Shown: positions 22,843-35,211, numbered from the stretch's first letter. The stretch: DNA of 64,000 nt from Reticulascus tulasneorum (GCA_001557505.1 LSAX01000010.1:2232001-2296000), one strand, 5' to 3'. The notes: generated by a model not told the origin, from the letters alone. Program-made: numbers and translations.

Positions 22843-25596
22843 TGTTGCCCTACGCCTCCTAGACAGCCTGGGAAGAATGACGAGACACAAGAGTGCACAG
22901 GTGAGGAAGCCTCGCGAATTGAACGACTTCTCTCCAAGAGACGACGAGGTTCCCTCGGCCTCGTTGGTTCATTGGCTGGGTGCCTAACTACCTTACCCCG
23001 TTGGTTGGTTGGTTGGTTGGTTCTTGACTGCAGGGCTCCTGCCTTATCAGATGGATGGATGCTCGAATCTCACGTGCTTGGGAGTTGGAATTCACTATCT
23101 GTTGCCGATCTCCGCCGGCGTACCTAGGTATTCATGTAGGTATGTATGTAAGGTACCTACAAGATAGATATGGAGGCGCGCTAGGTATAGATCGAGGTCG
23201 CTAAGTTTCGCGTATCGTCGTCCATGGAAATTTTTTTTTTTTTTGCGCACACCTCCTCCAGTGGCCGTTTAACAAGCTAGCGACTCCCCAGATATCTACA
23301 AACATCGGGTATCTGGGCATAGTTTAAATAAATAGGTACGTAATATAGATAACTCTCGTCAACGCATGGCTGCCAGCAGGTAACGGCCAGCAATGCGTAG
23401 CAGCAGCGTGACATTGGAAAGTCCATCTTGTCGATGTGTCTGGGTACATCCAACATCTGTGTATTTAGCTTGCTAGTGCTTATACCTGAACACTGAAGGC
23501 TAGAGTGTCAATGAAGATGGCCTATTTTAGTCGGATCCAAACGCAATTGGGAGAACGGGTGTTCTTCCGAGGGGGGCATGGCATGATAATTAACTTCAAG
23601 ACCTGTCGCCGTTACATACCCGAATTCAACCCCTAATTGTTAGGAGCGCGAGCGGTGACTTCCATGTGAAGCAGTTGTCTTGCTTCACACCAGGTCGATT
23701 CGCTCGAGAGGGTGGGATCAACACCACGGTCTCGGACATATTGAAAGTTTCGGGCATCATTTGGGGATGGCCAGTCCATTCACGTCCGAGGTTACGCCAA
23801 ACCGTTCGAACATGCCACTCACTCAACAGATCGGGACGCGGGACCGATCCACGACTTGATACGCCACCTGTAATTACTTCGTACTGGGGCATTAACTGGC
23901 CACACGGGATGTCTAACCGGGTCCTGGGCAGTCTCGCGTCTGGTTTGGGACGCCCTTCCACCGCAACCATGATGATCACGATCAGACAGCTCGGTGTGAA
24001 TAATGTTCGCCTGGCATTGAATGTAGTGGATGGACCGGCAACTGGTGTAGGCCGCATATATCGCGTGAAGAGAAGCTGACGCATAAAGGTATTTAATCGG
24101 AATTGGATTAAAGTACTGGACCCTGGTATTGTAACACGAAGCCCATGCGATCCACATGGTGTGAACACGAGAAACCAATAAGGCTAGACCGATTGGCAGA
24201 GTACAGAGTAGGCTGACTTTTCGGGATGCAAGTGAGGACCTAATCAGGTACCTACGTTGTGAAAACGTCCGCTCTGCCGGCCTGCTCCCCGGATTAAATG
24301 GAAAGGACGACTGGTGCTGTTCGAGCCGCGAGTTACAATCAATGGCGAACAATCGCTGAAACTGGGAAAGATGCGTCCACTATTTTTAGCCAAGTGGTCG
24401 CCAAATACGAAGTTGGTGGACGGTGCAAATGCAATACGTAGTACAGTAGCAGAGTTGGATAGGGAGGCGAAAAGTAAAAATGGGTGGGTGGATCTCGGTA
24501 CCTCGCAATACGAGCTCGAGATCATCCCCAGAAAGAAACGAAAGAGTGTGTAAAACCTTGAAGTCGCCATTGATCTTCGCGGCGGACGGTCCTCACGCTG
24601 ACTGGTCAACGAGCTGAATGTGGGAGATGCGCTGCACTTCAGCAGGGGCAAAACCAGGCAAGGCGCGCACCGTATCTGGCTTTTGTATGTATCTACATAA
24701 CTAGGTACATACATAGTCCGTACATACCTATGTACAGCTGGATTGTACTGTATCGATGCACCTAAATACTGGCTGTCCTTGGTGCGGTTGCAGGTGGGCA
24801 ACGGACCCACGGCAATTCAATGCACTAAAACTAGTACCTAGATTGCTAGAGTCTGTGATTGATTTGGGCGCGAGTGCTTGTTTTTTCCAGGCCAGGTCCG
24901 GGGGTCGCCATGTCGCGCGGGCTGTGTTTCCGTGGCACCTGGCCACCAGCCAACCAAGTTTTGGTTGTCCCGACGGCCTTGTGAGTCTCCAGGATTCAGT
25001 GACTAGTACCTACAAATGTAGGTACTTCGCACTCCGTACATACGAACAGACAGACATACATACATACCTACATCGGTACTTGTGGAGCTTCGAATCCGGG
25101 ACCCACTAAGTAACTTGGCCCCCCCCTTCCCATCCCTCCTCCATCTCGTCGAAGCCAATCTTCTAGTCACTGGCCTCCCTTCCATTTTCCTCCTGTTCTA
25201 CGCTACACAACTACTCGATCCTTGAGGATATACATCCTCATACTCTTCGTCCTCTTTCCTACAATCTTCGACTTTCCGACATTCGCTTCGTTCCATCGCT
25301 CGTTTCTGTTGTCTTGTTGAAAAGGGGGGGGTTCCGCTTCTCGTGTCCGAAGTCACGTCGTCATTTTTAAGATTACTCCAAAGTCCGGCTTGACAGGAGA
25401 GAGTTCGAGGTCACAATCGAGACCGTACACATCTGCCAAACTCAACAAAACCTTGCCTTGCTCCTCGAGGCATCCAATCGCTTCTTCGTCCTATTCGATT
25501 TCTCTGTACTAAAGCAAAGCTTCGTCGCTCGTTTTTCGTTTCTTTCTTTCTCTTCGGGACTGTGGTTGCCGGGGTATCGCGTTCTACCACTAGACC
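22843..25596. other. Long divergent intergenic region
   Basis: A 2.75-kb stretch without a supportable gene. It contains a T12-type run near 23230, several GGTACCTA/TACATACCTA-rich patches (23121-23160, 24684-24736, 25005-25080) and overlapping ORFs on both strands at 23626-24168 that have no recognisable product. Confidence 0.55.
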
Positions 25597-26463
25597 ATGA
25601 AAGCCGCAACGTCTCTTGCTGTATGCCTGGCGGTGCTCTCGCCATTGGCAGCAGCGTGGCCGAAATGGCTTCCAGATCTCGATGCTTTAGTTGCACGACA
25701 GGACGATGAGTCCACCTCTGGTACGTAAAGAATGGCAGAAGGAAGTGCACTTGTCTGGTTTGGATGTGGGACTGACGCGATTTCAGCTTCTCCAACAGTC
25801 ACAGATCCCCCAACAGAGACCTCAGCTCGCAACACGGCCTCGGAGACCGGACGAAGAACCACCAATCTCAATACCGCAAGGCCTCCGACGGGAACAGAGA
25901 CTGAAAGCAGCGAACCAACCCATACCGAGTTCGATGCCCGGGACCCTGTGGGAGGCATAAGCATGGTCACACCAGCTCCGACTGGTGGCGGCGTGAATCT
26001 ATACAAGATTGGCGATTTTGTCACTTGGGGCTGGAACTATACGGACTTGCAGGCAACGCCAACAGCCATCGATGTCCTCATCAGCTGTTCCAGAGCATCT
26101 GAGACGTGGACTCTGACATCCAACATGACCTGGGAAACCTCTGGCTCTTTTACCTGGGATTCGAGGGAGCAAGCCACAGCGGTCGAGTCACCCCTACTGA
26201 CGGAACAATACACATTAATCATTTACGATGCCGAGGCGGGCATCAGCGCCACCCCTGCGGCCGGCTACCTGTCCCCATTCACTGGCTTTACATTCGGCAT
26301 GTACACGCCGCAACCATACACACCATTGGCCGAGTGGAACTGTGCCACTTGCAACGCTGCCATGCCGGCTTTGGACACGAAGGCGTTGGGATTCGCCATA
26401 ACGATGAGCGTCATAACTGTCACCAGCTTCACCTGGTTCGTGACGGGCTTGGGGATATTCTAA
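25597..26463 (+). CDS. Secreted or membrane-anchored fungal protein (DUF7137-like)
   Basis: Exons 25597-25720 and 25787-26463 give 266 residues. A signal peptide is clear (MKAATSLAVCLAVLSPLAAA) and is followed by WPKWLPDLDALVARQDDE, a start I associate with the fungal DUF7137 family. A Ser/Thr/Pro-rich stretch (about 40-110) looks O-glycosylated. The central domain has FVTWGWNYTDL, cysteine-containing ISCSRAS, and WTLTSNMTWETSGSFTWDS with N-glycosylation sequons; the end has a CATC pair and a hydrophobic segment (AITMSVITVTSFTWFVTGLG) that may be a membrane anchor. No function is known to me. The 66-bp intron interrupts the codon for Ala in TSASPTVTD. Confidence 0.82.
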
Positions 26464-26842
26464 TCCAGTTAGTGTATAATTCATAGGTTAGATGTTAGGG
26501 TTTTTGTTGGGAGAGTGCTTGTGCCCGGCGGTAATCGAGGTCATTGGGACGGAGTTTAGAGTGGAACCGAGGTTGGGTAAAATTGGCTGTTACCTTGGTA
26601 TTTTGACAAGGTTACCAACATATTAGGTAGCTTAATGATGACATTAGTTGATCGATTACTCTATTCCTCGTTGAAATGCGTTGAGATTCGATAATCCCGT
26701 CATGATAGAGACCTACTCAAGCATACAAGGTCGGTTCACCAAAACTGCAACGGCACGCGGGGTCATAGATTCGTAAATATGCGGGCACGCCAATGCCAGA
26801 TCTGTTCTGCACCAGTGCGATATGCCATGGTCTGGAAAGACT
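26464..26842. other. Intergenic, between convergent genes
   Basis: 3' flanks of the DUF7137-like gene and the CDK11-type kinase. Nothing else recognised. Confidence 0.6.
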
Positions 26843-28287
26843 TTATACCATACGTAACGTAAATCCACCACCTCTCTCTTCCTTCTCCCGTCCTTGAAAT
26901 ATGCCACTAAAATCAACCTCGCCCAGTTCAACGGCTTGACCACGAACAGGGGCGTTAGGCTCATGTCGTCTCCTCCTTTCTTGGCCAGCCTTGCTTGGGA
27001 ACGTAGGGAACATGCTCTCTTGCTTTGGTTTTGGGTCCTGCCTGAAGTACTCATGCTGGAGGACTGCCTTGGTTGATGGTCTCTGGTCCGGGTTGAGGGC
27101 CAGAAGATCGTTGAGAAGCGCGCACCCGGCGTTGGTCAAAAAGGGGAATTTGGCTCGAACCACCGAACCAGTGGCAAGGGAGGTCTTTGGCAGTCGTAGT
27201 GTACGTGCATTCGGGAGTCTCCTGAACCCTGGCCAAGTCTCGTCCGTCGGTACGCCACAGAGTTCGAATATCTTGGTCACCTGGTCCACCTCATTGCTGC
27301 CTTGCAGTAAAGGCTCCCTGGTTAGCAGCTCCCCAAATATGCAGCCCAAGCTCCACATGTCGACAGACTGGCCGTATGTCTTGGCACCTAGCAACAGCTC
27401 TGGGGCTCGATACCAAAGAGTTACCACAAGTTGCGTCAACTTTGGTGCCGGGTCGCCAACGTAGCGGGCCATGCCGAAGTCGGCTATCTTCAACTGGCCC
27501 CTGTTGTTCAGCAGCAGATTGGATGTTTTGAGGTCACGATGGAGAATCCAGTTATCGTGGAGGTAGCCGACACCAGATGTCAGTTGCAGCAAAAGTCTCT
27601 TGACCTCGGATGGCAAGAATGGCTCGGGCATGTCCTCGAGTATACTTCTGAGATCATGCTCAACAAACTCTAGAACTAGGAAGATGCTGGGCGGTGGGTT
27701 AGCTAAACTCTTGTAACACCAGGAGCTCAAACTTACCTCTCAATCTTGGAAGTGTCGTCGCCAACGACGACTTCCTCCAGATGTACGATATTCCTATGAT
27801 CACAGTCTCGTAAGATCTGTATTTCCCTCAAACCCGTGACTGGTAGGCCATTCCTGTCGCTCGGTTCTATCTTTAATCGCTTCAGCGCGACCACCTTCCC
27901 TGTGGCCGTCTCCTTCGCCCGAGAAACCCAGCCGTATGTGCCCTCTTCAATATCGTTGAGCTTGTCGTAGTTCTCTACGCTTCTGCATTTGCCCCAATGC
28001 CCAGCCGGAAACCGTAGTAGCGGTGCGTTTCCATCTTTCTCGTTCGGTGAAGGGGCGGAATCCTGGACTTTAGGGTCCGGCGTAACCTTTCGTCGTTTCG
28101 ACGGCCGTCCATCTTCGTCCTCCCCTTGAGCTTTCTGGGCGGCTAGTTGAGCCTGCTTTTCGGCCTCGGCCTTGCGAGCCTTTTCTGCTTTAAGACGCCT
28201 CTTCTCTTCCTTCTCTCTCTTCAGCTTCGTTTCCAGAGCCGCGTCTTCCTCGCTATCCGCCCACCGGGACTTGAGCTTGCTCTCCAT
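26843..28287 (-). CDS. CDK11: CDK11 (PITSLRE)-type cyclin-dependent kinase
   Basis: Minus-strand exons 28287-27737 and 27686-26843 give 464 residues. Residues 1-90 are a highly charged Lys/Glu/Arg segment, as in CDK11 proteins. The kinase domain starts near 105 with DIEEGTYGWVSRA; the E-E-G-T-Y-G loop, lacking the first glycine, is normal for CDK11. It continues with VALKRLKIE, a PVTGLREIQIL helix (the PITSLRE equivalent), EFVEHDL, LHDNWILHRDLKTSNLLL, DFGMARYVG, TLWYRAPELLLGAKTYG and HEYFRQDPKP. Family members act in transcription, splicing and cell-cycle control; the fission yeast counterpart belongs to the Mediator-associated Lcp1-Cdk11 pair. The single 49-bp intron is phase 2. The gene is divergent from NDUFAF7. 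Confidence 0.93.
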
Positions 28288-28800
28288 TGTTTTAGTATGC
28301 TGCTCTGCAGAAACTAGATCCGTAGGCGTTCGTGAGTATTGACATGTCTGATTCGTGTAGGGCTTAGTGTCTCATTCGTGGTTCTAAAACATCGAGAGTT
28401 TACTGAAGAAAAGAGCTGTAGTCGCTCATCACTGTTGTCAAAATATTCACCTCGGCCGCGGGGACAATTTTCTGTCGGCGGATTGAAACACAAGGCGCGC
28501 CAGTTAACTTAATGCTACCTCTAGCAGGCTGTGCCTCGGTAGGACTAGCAGCCCGACAGGCGGTTTAGGTGCATTACCAGCCGAGCTACCCCTGTAAGTC
28601 TAGCTAGCCCACAACCCATGATCAGCATCTTACAGTACATTAGGTGATTAATAGAAATCCAGAGCTCGGACTAAAATCCTGTCGTGACCTCACTTTCTTT
28701 GCTCTAATCCAATTTACGTCCACGACTTCTGGCGGCCGTCTAGAACGAGATGACCCCTGTATTGCACATTAGCGGTTGGAGGTAGCCCTCTGGAAGCAGC
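28288..28800. other. Divergent intergenic region (CDK11 / NDUFAF7)
   Basis: A 513-bp shared promoter region. It includes a stretch at 28569-28594 resembling a tRNA 5' arm on the minus strand, but a full tRNA does not fold (see rejected). Confidence 0.6.
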
Positions 28801-30469
28801 ATGCGATACCTGACCCCCCGAGGAGTGCTGCCATGCGGCTTGCGATGGCTCACTCTATCTCAGTCACAAGCCAGGGCATTGGTGCAAGGGAACCGAAGCA
28901 TTTCCTGGACAGTATCTAGGCTGGAAGACAAGCCCAGGAGCTGGTCAACTCCATTGGCAAAGCAGCTAGCCGAGGCCATTGCCGTATGTTGATCCCCGTC
29001 CTCGCCGTACATCCCCCTAACGATGTCTAGACAACCGGTCCCATTCCCCTCGCAAGCTACATGCGCATGTGCCTGACGTCCGATGTTGGAGGCTACTACA
29101 CGGGCGCAATTGAAGAGGGCAGAGATCAGTTTGGGCTGAAGGGAGATTTCATTACTTCGCCGGAGATCTCTCAAATCTTTGGCGAGCTTGTCGGCGTCTG
29201 GTTCGTCGCCGAATGGATCAGTCAGGGCAAACAGAAGAAGGGGCTTGAGTTAATCGAAGTTGGGCCAGGAAGAGGCACGTTGATGGATGATATACTTCGC
29301 GTACGTACTGTGTCCTCGTGCTGTTTCTGGTGATCATATCCGCTGATGCACCACCAGACGATCCAGAACTTCAAGGATATGGCAAAGAGTATCGATACCA
29401 TATACATGGTTGAAGCAAGTCCCAAGCTGCGTGAGGCTCAGAAGGACTTACTCTGCGGTCCAGACATTCCCATGACTGAGTCAAAAATTGGCTATCACAG
29501 CATATGCAAGTACACCAACTCACCTATTGTCTGGACAGAGACCATGAAGTCAATCCCCAATGGTACGTTGCCCAATTCTAATAGTCGGTAGTTTCTCCCA
29601 TTAACACGACGCCAGATCCAAGCAAGATGCCACTAATAGTCGCTCATGAGTTTTTTGATGCCCTGCCTATCCATGTCTTTCAGAGTATTGAAGGTCCTGC
29701 AGCACAAGGCAATACCACCAACACCATGACTTCTCCGGTTCCCCAGCACATTGGCAAGACAAAATACCAGTGGCGGGAGATGGTGGTCTCCCCAACGCCT
29801 CATGATGCTACTCATGCCTCCCTAGGAACCCCAAAGTCCGAGCAGCAAGACCCCATCCCTGAGTTCCAGCTCACCATGTCCCCTGGGCCAACGAGGCATT
29901 CTCGCTATGTACCTGAGAGTTCCGCCCGGTACCGCGATCTCAAATCTATCCCCAACGCTCTCGCGGAGGTTTGCCCCGATGCCGCACTCTACGCCTCGGA
30001 TTTTGCAACCCGCATTGGCGGATCCAAACAGCATCCGAAGTCTCGCCCATCTGGCGCGGCCCTCATTCTTGACTACGGTACAGCTGACACGGTGCCGATC
30101 AACTCTCTTCGAGGAATCCAGCGCCATCGTCGCGTTAATCCATTCTCCGCGCCTGGTCTTGTTGACCTGAGTGCCGACGTGGACTTCACAGCCATAGCAG
30201 AAGCTGCAACGAAGAGCAGTGACGGCGTGGAAGTGCACGGGCCGGTAGAACAAGGCACCTTTCTGGGCCAGATGGGTATTCAGCAAAGGGCGGAGATGCT
30301 AAGTGCGAAAGTGGAAGGAGACAAGCAGAAAGCTGCTGACATCGATCTTGCTTGGAGACGGCTGGTGGATCGTGGGTCAGCGGGCATGGGTAAAGTCTAC
30401 AAAGCTCTCGCGATTTTACCAGAAAACGATGGGAAAAGGCGGCCAGTCGGTTTTGGAGGTGACATCTGA
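28801..30469 (+). CDS. NDUFAF7: Mitochondrial protein arginine methyltransferase NDUFAF7 / MidA family
   Basis: Exons 28801-28983, 29031-29300, 29358-29562 and 29616-30469 give 503 residues. The N-terminus is Arg/Leu-rich and fits a mitochondrial presequence. Family motifs run in order: GPIPLASYMRMCL, DVGGYYTG, GDFITSPEISQIFGELVGVW, the SAM-binding ELIEVGPGRGTLMDD, and IVAHEFFDALPIHVFQ. In animals NDUFAF7 dimethylates an arginine of complex I subunit NDUFS2 early in assembly, and that role is inferred here. A fungal insertion of about 90 polar residues (roughly 245-335) follows the HEFFDALP motif. Introns are 47-57 bp. Confidence 0.92.
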
Positions 30470-30687
30470 GACCATTGCTTGATAGAAACTGTAACTATAC
30501 TTGGAAATCCGGTTGTGTTTCAATATCTGGGGATATTTTATACCCCAATGTCAAGTCCGCTGCACTGCTATCGCCGGGGCAGAAAAGAGGCGAAATATAA
30601 GCTTAAATGATAGCGCCGCTCTAATCATGCATATTGTACAACTACAAAACAACTCTCTTGCTTAGTCTAACCAAGGAGAAAGATCGT

Positions 30688-32706
30688 CTATTTCCGCGTC
30701 CTCACAAGCTTCGCATCTTCCTCGTCATCGTCGTCAGAGAATCTGTCGCCGTCCTCGCCAACGGCAAATATGGTCTCACCATCCAAGGAATCCCTATGGA
30801 TATTTCTTGAGGGATGCTCTTGGGGAAGACTGTTGGCAGGTGGTCCAGATGCCGGCCCCCGAGAAGCGGGTTGGGAAGGCGTGGTTCGTTTGCCAATCTG
30901 CGCCTCTTCATCCTCAGAGTCCTCATCCGGACCTCCGATATCTGCAATCTCAAAAGTCCCATCATCGTCTTGGGCGATCTCGTCGCTCATGGCGAAGCGT
31001 CTGTTGTTGGCTGTCGGCCGCCAAACGTAGGCAATCCAGGCAACGTCAGCAAAGTAGACAAGGTTCAGCCAGCCATCCAAGATGAACCAGCGAGACTTCC
31101 AGTGGAATGGTACGAAGTCCGGGTCATTGACCGACGCAAAGCTAAAGCTATTGAAGAAGAAGAATCCGAAGATGACGAAGATACTGATCAGGATACACCA
31201 CCAAAGCTTCTTGTACATCGTCTCTTTAACGTGCTGTTTACGTTCCCGCAGATCCTTTAACGTGGCGTTAAGCGAGTTTAAGGTCCACACGTAGAAAGCT
31301 GTTAGTGTTCCGGCTAATGGTAGAACAATCAAGAGAACAAATATTCCTGGAGAAATCTTAGCATGAAGGCAAAGAACGATGGGCCCGTAACACTTACCAG
31401 CAGCATCGGGGGTAATGAGCAGACTAGTGATGGCATATACCAGCCCAAAGGCGAAATGAGCTATTGCGAGCCATCGGACATACGACATAGTCCGGCCCAG
31501 CGTATGCTTGACAACGCCATAGCCCATGCAAACAATGAGCAGAAGGAAAAAGGAGAAGGAGTTCCGAGCAGCGTTGAGGATAGCTACAATCACTAGCAGC
31601 ACCTTGGACCCTACGTTTGCTCCGTTTCGATTAAGAAAATCTGCATTTACATTAGTGGCATCCCTTGAGCATGGCAATGCACAACTCACCGTAAAAACCC
31701 CAAGTCATCAACATCTCGATAACGAGGAACAAGAGAATGGCGGTAATGTAGTTTTGCACCGGTACTAAAGGGATCAGTAAGACGGGGTAGAACAAATAGC
31801 CTGGCTACAAACGCACGTATATCTTGTCTGTGCTGGTAGTAAAGGAACCCCCAGAACCTAGATCCCGTTAGCTGGCGCTGGAAAGGGGGGGCGGGGAGGA
31901 ACGTACACAGAGACCAGAGCGTAGAGGATAGTAATCCCACCGTAAAAGGGCAGCTTCGGTATCTGGGTCGCAGGGAGCTCTCCATAAGCATTTCGGAATT
32001 CGACAACCGCGGTGTATTCGTTGGCAGTAAACATGTCCGTCAGGACACAGTAGTAGCCTGTCTTATCTATCATGTACTTTGTAGCTCCTCCAGGTTCTTT
32101 CAGATGAACTGCTGAGGTGGTGATCAGATTCTTCGAGACTTCCGTGTGATTTTGGTTGAGAATATATTGTCCGATTTGGGTGTCGTTGCAATACCCCTTC
32201 TCGACATACTGCGGTTGGCAGATGCCAATTTTCTGTGAAGCTCGTCAGCTCTTGGACCCAACGTACTCTCAGGGCATCATAAGGAAATCTTACCTGCTCT
32301 GAATCAGGACTCTCTCGAATTCCGATAAGATCCTCGTCTTTCCATTCGAAGATTACGAAGCTCACAATGGGATCTGAGTCGACGGATGCATCTGCAGGGA
32401 GGAACAAGATGCTGATATACGGGTCCACCGGGCCACCCCAGGCATTGCGACTATACATTCCTATAACACACCGAACTGATCAGACTCTTGCAAAGAGATA
32501 TCAAAAGTGCCGCCGAAAGGTTTGTTTAGGAATATCTACCGTTGCATCGTTGTTTGTTTTCTTCGCTTTGATCCTGTGTAGGCGAGACGGATTAGGGACG
32601 TTGCTACCAAAGGGAATGGAGCCACAGCGCCTACCAGCTTGACTTCCAATGCACCAGCGGTCCAGAGGGACATTCCCAGTACCAGAGTCCATAGCAACGG
32701 CTTCAT
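30688..32706 (-). CDS. PTM1: PTM1-like seven-transmembrane protein (Lung_7-TM_R / GOST family)
   Basis: Eight minus-strand exons (32706-32635, 32573-32540, 32460-32294, 32232-31907, 31857-31817, 31764-31690, 31640-31398, 31346-30688) give 538 residues. A signal peptide (MKPLLWTLVLGMSLWTAGAL) precedes a luminal beta-rich domain with N-glycosylation sites (CNDT, QNHT), then seven hydrophobic helices starting at LPFYGGITILYALVSV and including LPVQNYITAILLFLVIEMLMTWGF, where intron phases fit exactly. The cytosolic tail is acidic and Ser/Pro-rich and ends KLVRTRK. Family members sit in the Golgi and endosomes and are thought to act in membrane trafficking. The gene has the most introns in this window; two exons are only 34 and 41 bases. 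Confidence 0.92.
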
Positions 32707-33363
32707 CCTCGATGCTGTTCGCCGGATTCGCGGCTAGCCTGATAGTTGTCGAGCAAGATGAGCAACGGCTACGAGCAGTTGACCATGTGAAGGAAGACGT
32801 AGGATGTGTAGGATGTCCTAGCGCATCTGTGGGAGGCGAAATATGGAGTTGCGCACGCAAATGCTGTCCAACAGCTTCAGCGCGCAGTAATTGAAATGAT
32901 TGCAGACTCGGGGAAGTCTTCGATGCGAAGCTCTCGCCTTGGTGGTTGAACTGTTTCTACTAAGGTAGGTGGAGGGTTTGACAGCCTGGTGTTGTCCTGG
33001 GTAGGGATCTCACAAAAGTTAAATGCGACAGGGGGACGCTGCCACGCGGCGTAAATTGGGCCGGGAGAGGCGACGGAAGTCCCCTGGAACCAACTCACAC
33101 TAAATCGGGCTGTCTGGAATGTCCCCCGTACCTGAGGTTCACTGTCCTGAGGCTCTCGGTGTCATTCCCTGACTTCACATCCTACAGGGCCTAGGTAGGA
33201 TCCCTAGTAGGTACCTTGGTAAGGTACAGCGAGCTCGCGCGGCAGTCTCCAGGCTCGGATCATCCCGCCATGATTTCAATCTTCAACCAACCCACCAAGA
33301 CCAACCTACCTCTGATTCTCGCAGATCCAGTTCAACCCTCCACAGCAGTCGCCGAGGTATATA
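32707..33363. other. Divergent intergenic region (PTM1 / CYP8)
   Basis: Shared promoter region. A GGTACCTTGGTAAGGTAC-type patch lies at 33190-33228, about 140 bases upstream of the CYP8 start. Nothing else recognised. Confidence 0.6.
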
Positions 33364-35211
33364 ATGGGTAAAGGTGTGTAGTAAACTATCCATGCTTCAA
33401 ATCTTTTTCTCAGTCAATTGTTTGCTAACCCGCAATTTTAATAGGAACCGACAAACTCTACGTAAGTCCAGAATAAACTCTTGGTTGAAAGTCAGTTATG
33501 CTGACCGTCCTCGTCACAGATCACCCACACCGAGTGGTCCTCCTCCGACGCATACTCAGGCAGTACCGGTGCAAACGCCTCTTCTCGATCTCGGCCAGGC
33601 GCGACATTCCGACGTCTACCCTTCAATTTCTGCGCTGCCAGTCTACAGCCGTTCAAGAACCCTGTCTGCACCAAAGATGGTACAATCTTCGACGTCGAGG
33701 TCATCAGTGCGTGGCTGGAAAAGCACAAAACAAACCCCGTTGATGGGGAACCGTTGAGCGCGAAGGATTTGATAAAGCTGAACTTCGCAAGAAATGCGAA
33801 AACAGATTCGCATGCGCCGGGCCTCGGCGACGCCGCTGGCGATATGATTGACCCCGTTTCTTTCAAGGTTTTTACAGACAACACCCATATTGTCGCGATC
33901 CGTCACGGCACATACGCCAATGTCTTTGCGTGGGATACGGTCGAGCGCATGAATATCAAATCTAAGATGTGGCGGGATTTGGTGGACGACGCAGAGTTCA
34001 CCCGTGCAGACATCATCACCCTGCAAGATCCGCAAAATGCGGGGAGCAGGGATCTCAGTCAGTTCAAGTACCTCAAGGACGGCGAAGCTGCTCTCCTCAC
34101 CAAGGAACAAGAGGAGGAGCGGAAGGCTGGCAACGTCAACATTGACGCGTTAGGGCGGATGGGCGACAAAGTTCTCAGAGCGAAAGCTGCAGTGGAGAAG
34201 GCACGCAGAGAAAGGGAGTCAGGTGGAGATATCAACCGTATTTCCGGGGCAGTGGTCAAGTCTGGAGGTCCGGCCGGTCAACGGAAACCTATGATTCAAG
34301 ACAGAAAGCTGGCGTCGAACGCCGCCGTATATACAACCGGCAGGGCAGCGGCGAGTTTCACAAGCACGGGCCTGACTCCGGAAACAAGCGGAGAGCGTGC
34401 TCTGTTGACTGATGAGGAGTACATGCTGAAGCCGAAGCGAGTGAAGATAAAGGGCTACGCAAGGATTGAAACAAATTTGGGAGACCTGAATATCGAACTG
34501 TACCCCGAGACGGCGCCGCGAGCAGTCTGGAACTTTACCAGACTGGCACAAAAAGGTTACTACAGAGGAGTGGCATTCCACCGCAACATCAGAAACTTCA
34601 TGATTCAGGGTGGCGACCCATCGGGAACGGGCAAGGGCGGTACAAGCATCTGGGGGAAGAACTTCCAAGACGAGTTTGACGGACCGTTGACTCACGATTC
34701 TCGAGGAATAATCAGCATGGCGAATAAAGGGAAGAATACCAACTCAAGCCAGTTCTTTATTACCTACAAACCTGTCAAGCACCTTGACAACAAGCACACT
34801 ATTTTCGCAAAGGTAGTTGGCGGCCTCGACGTGCTATCGAAGTTGGAGGACGCTCCTACCGACGGTTCCGATCGACCACTGAATAAGATAGTGATAAAGG
34901 ATGTGGTGGTCTATCTGGATCCGTTCGAGGAGTTTCAAAACCAGAAGAAGGAGCTCGATAGAATCGAAGAAGCAAAGGAGCAAATCAAGCGGCATGGCGG
35001 CACCGAAGACGATCGGACTACATGGACGGGTAAGCGTATTCGGGCAGATGGCACGATAGATCGCAATCCAGCCACAGAAAGCGTCGGGAAGTACCTAAAA
35101 GCACAAGAGAGCGGGGTGGAAGCTCCTGCTGACGAGACCCTGGACTCTTGGGAGGAGCCGGTGAGAAAGAAAGTTAAGGCTGGAGGGTTTAAAAACTTTG
35201 ACGGCTGGTAG
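33364..35211 (+). CDS. CYP8: U-box cyclophilin, peptidyl-prolyl isomerase-like 2
   Basis: Exons 33364-33373, 33445-33461 and 33520-35211 give 572 residues. The first nine residues (MGKGTDKLY) are encoded by exons of 10 and 17 bases; the junctions restore the conserved MGKxTDKLYITHTEW start. A U-box occupies about 37-105 (RRLPFNFCAASLQPFKNPV...GTIFDVEVISAWL). A second U-box-like half follows with the motif IDPVSFKVFTDNTHIVAI. The cyclophilin domain spans about 312-470 with FHRNIRNFMIQGGDPSGTG and SSQFFITY. The residue equivalent to Trp121 of cyclophilin A is His (VKHLDNKHTIF). PPIL2 proteins are nuclear ubiquitin-ligase/isomerase hybrids associated with the spliceosome. The gene is convergent with the Zn2Cys6 gene. 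Confidence 0.95.

Noticed and set aside
23626..24168. 180-codon minus-strand ORF in the large gap
   Set aside because: No domain, no splice context and an equally open frame on the other strand. Not called as a gene.
25585..25597. Reverse complement matches a tRNA D-arm (TGGTCTAGTGGTA) just before the DUF7137-like start codon
   Set aside because: No T-arm GTTCGA and no matching 3' acceptor stem could be found at tRNA distance, so it is a chance 13-base match.
28569..28594. Minus strand resembles a tRNA 5' arm (TAGCTCGGCTGGTAATGC)
   Set aside because: D-stem does not pair, no B-box and no complementary acceptor stem downstream. At most a degraded relic.
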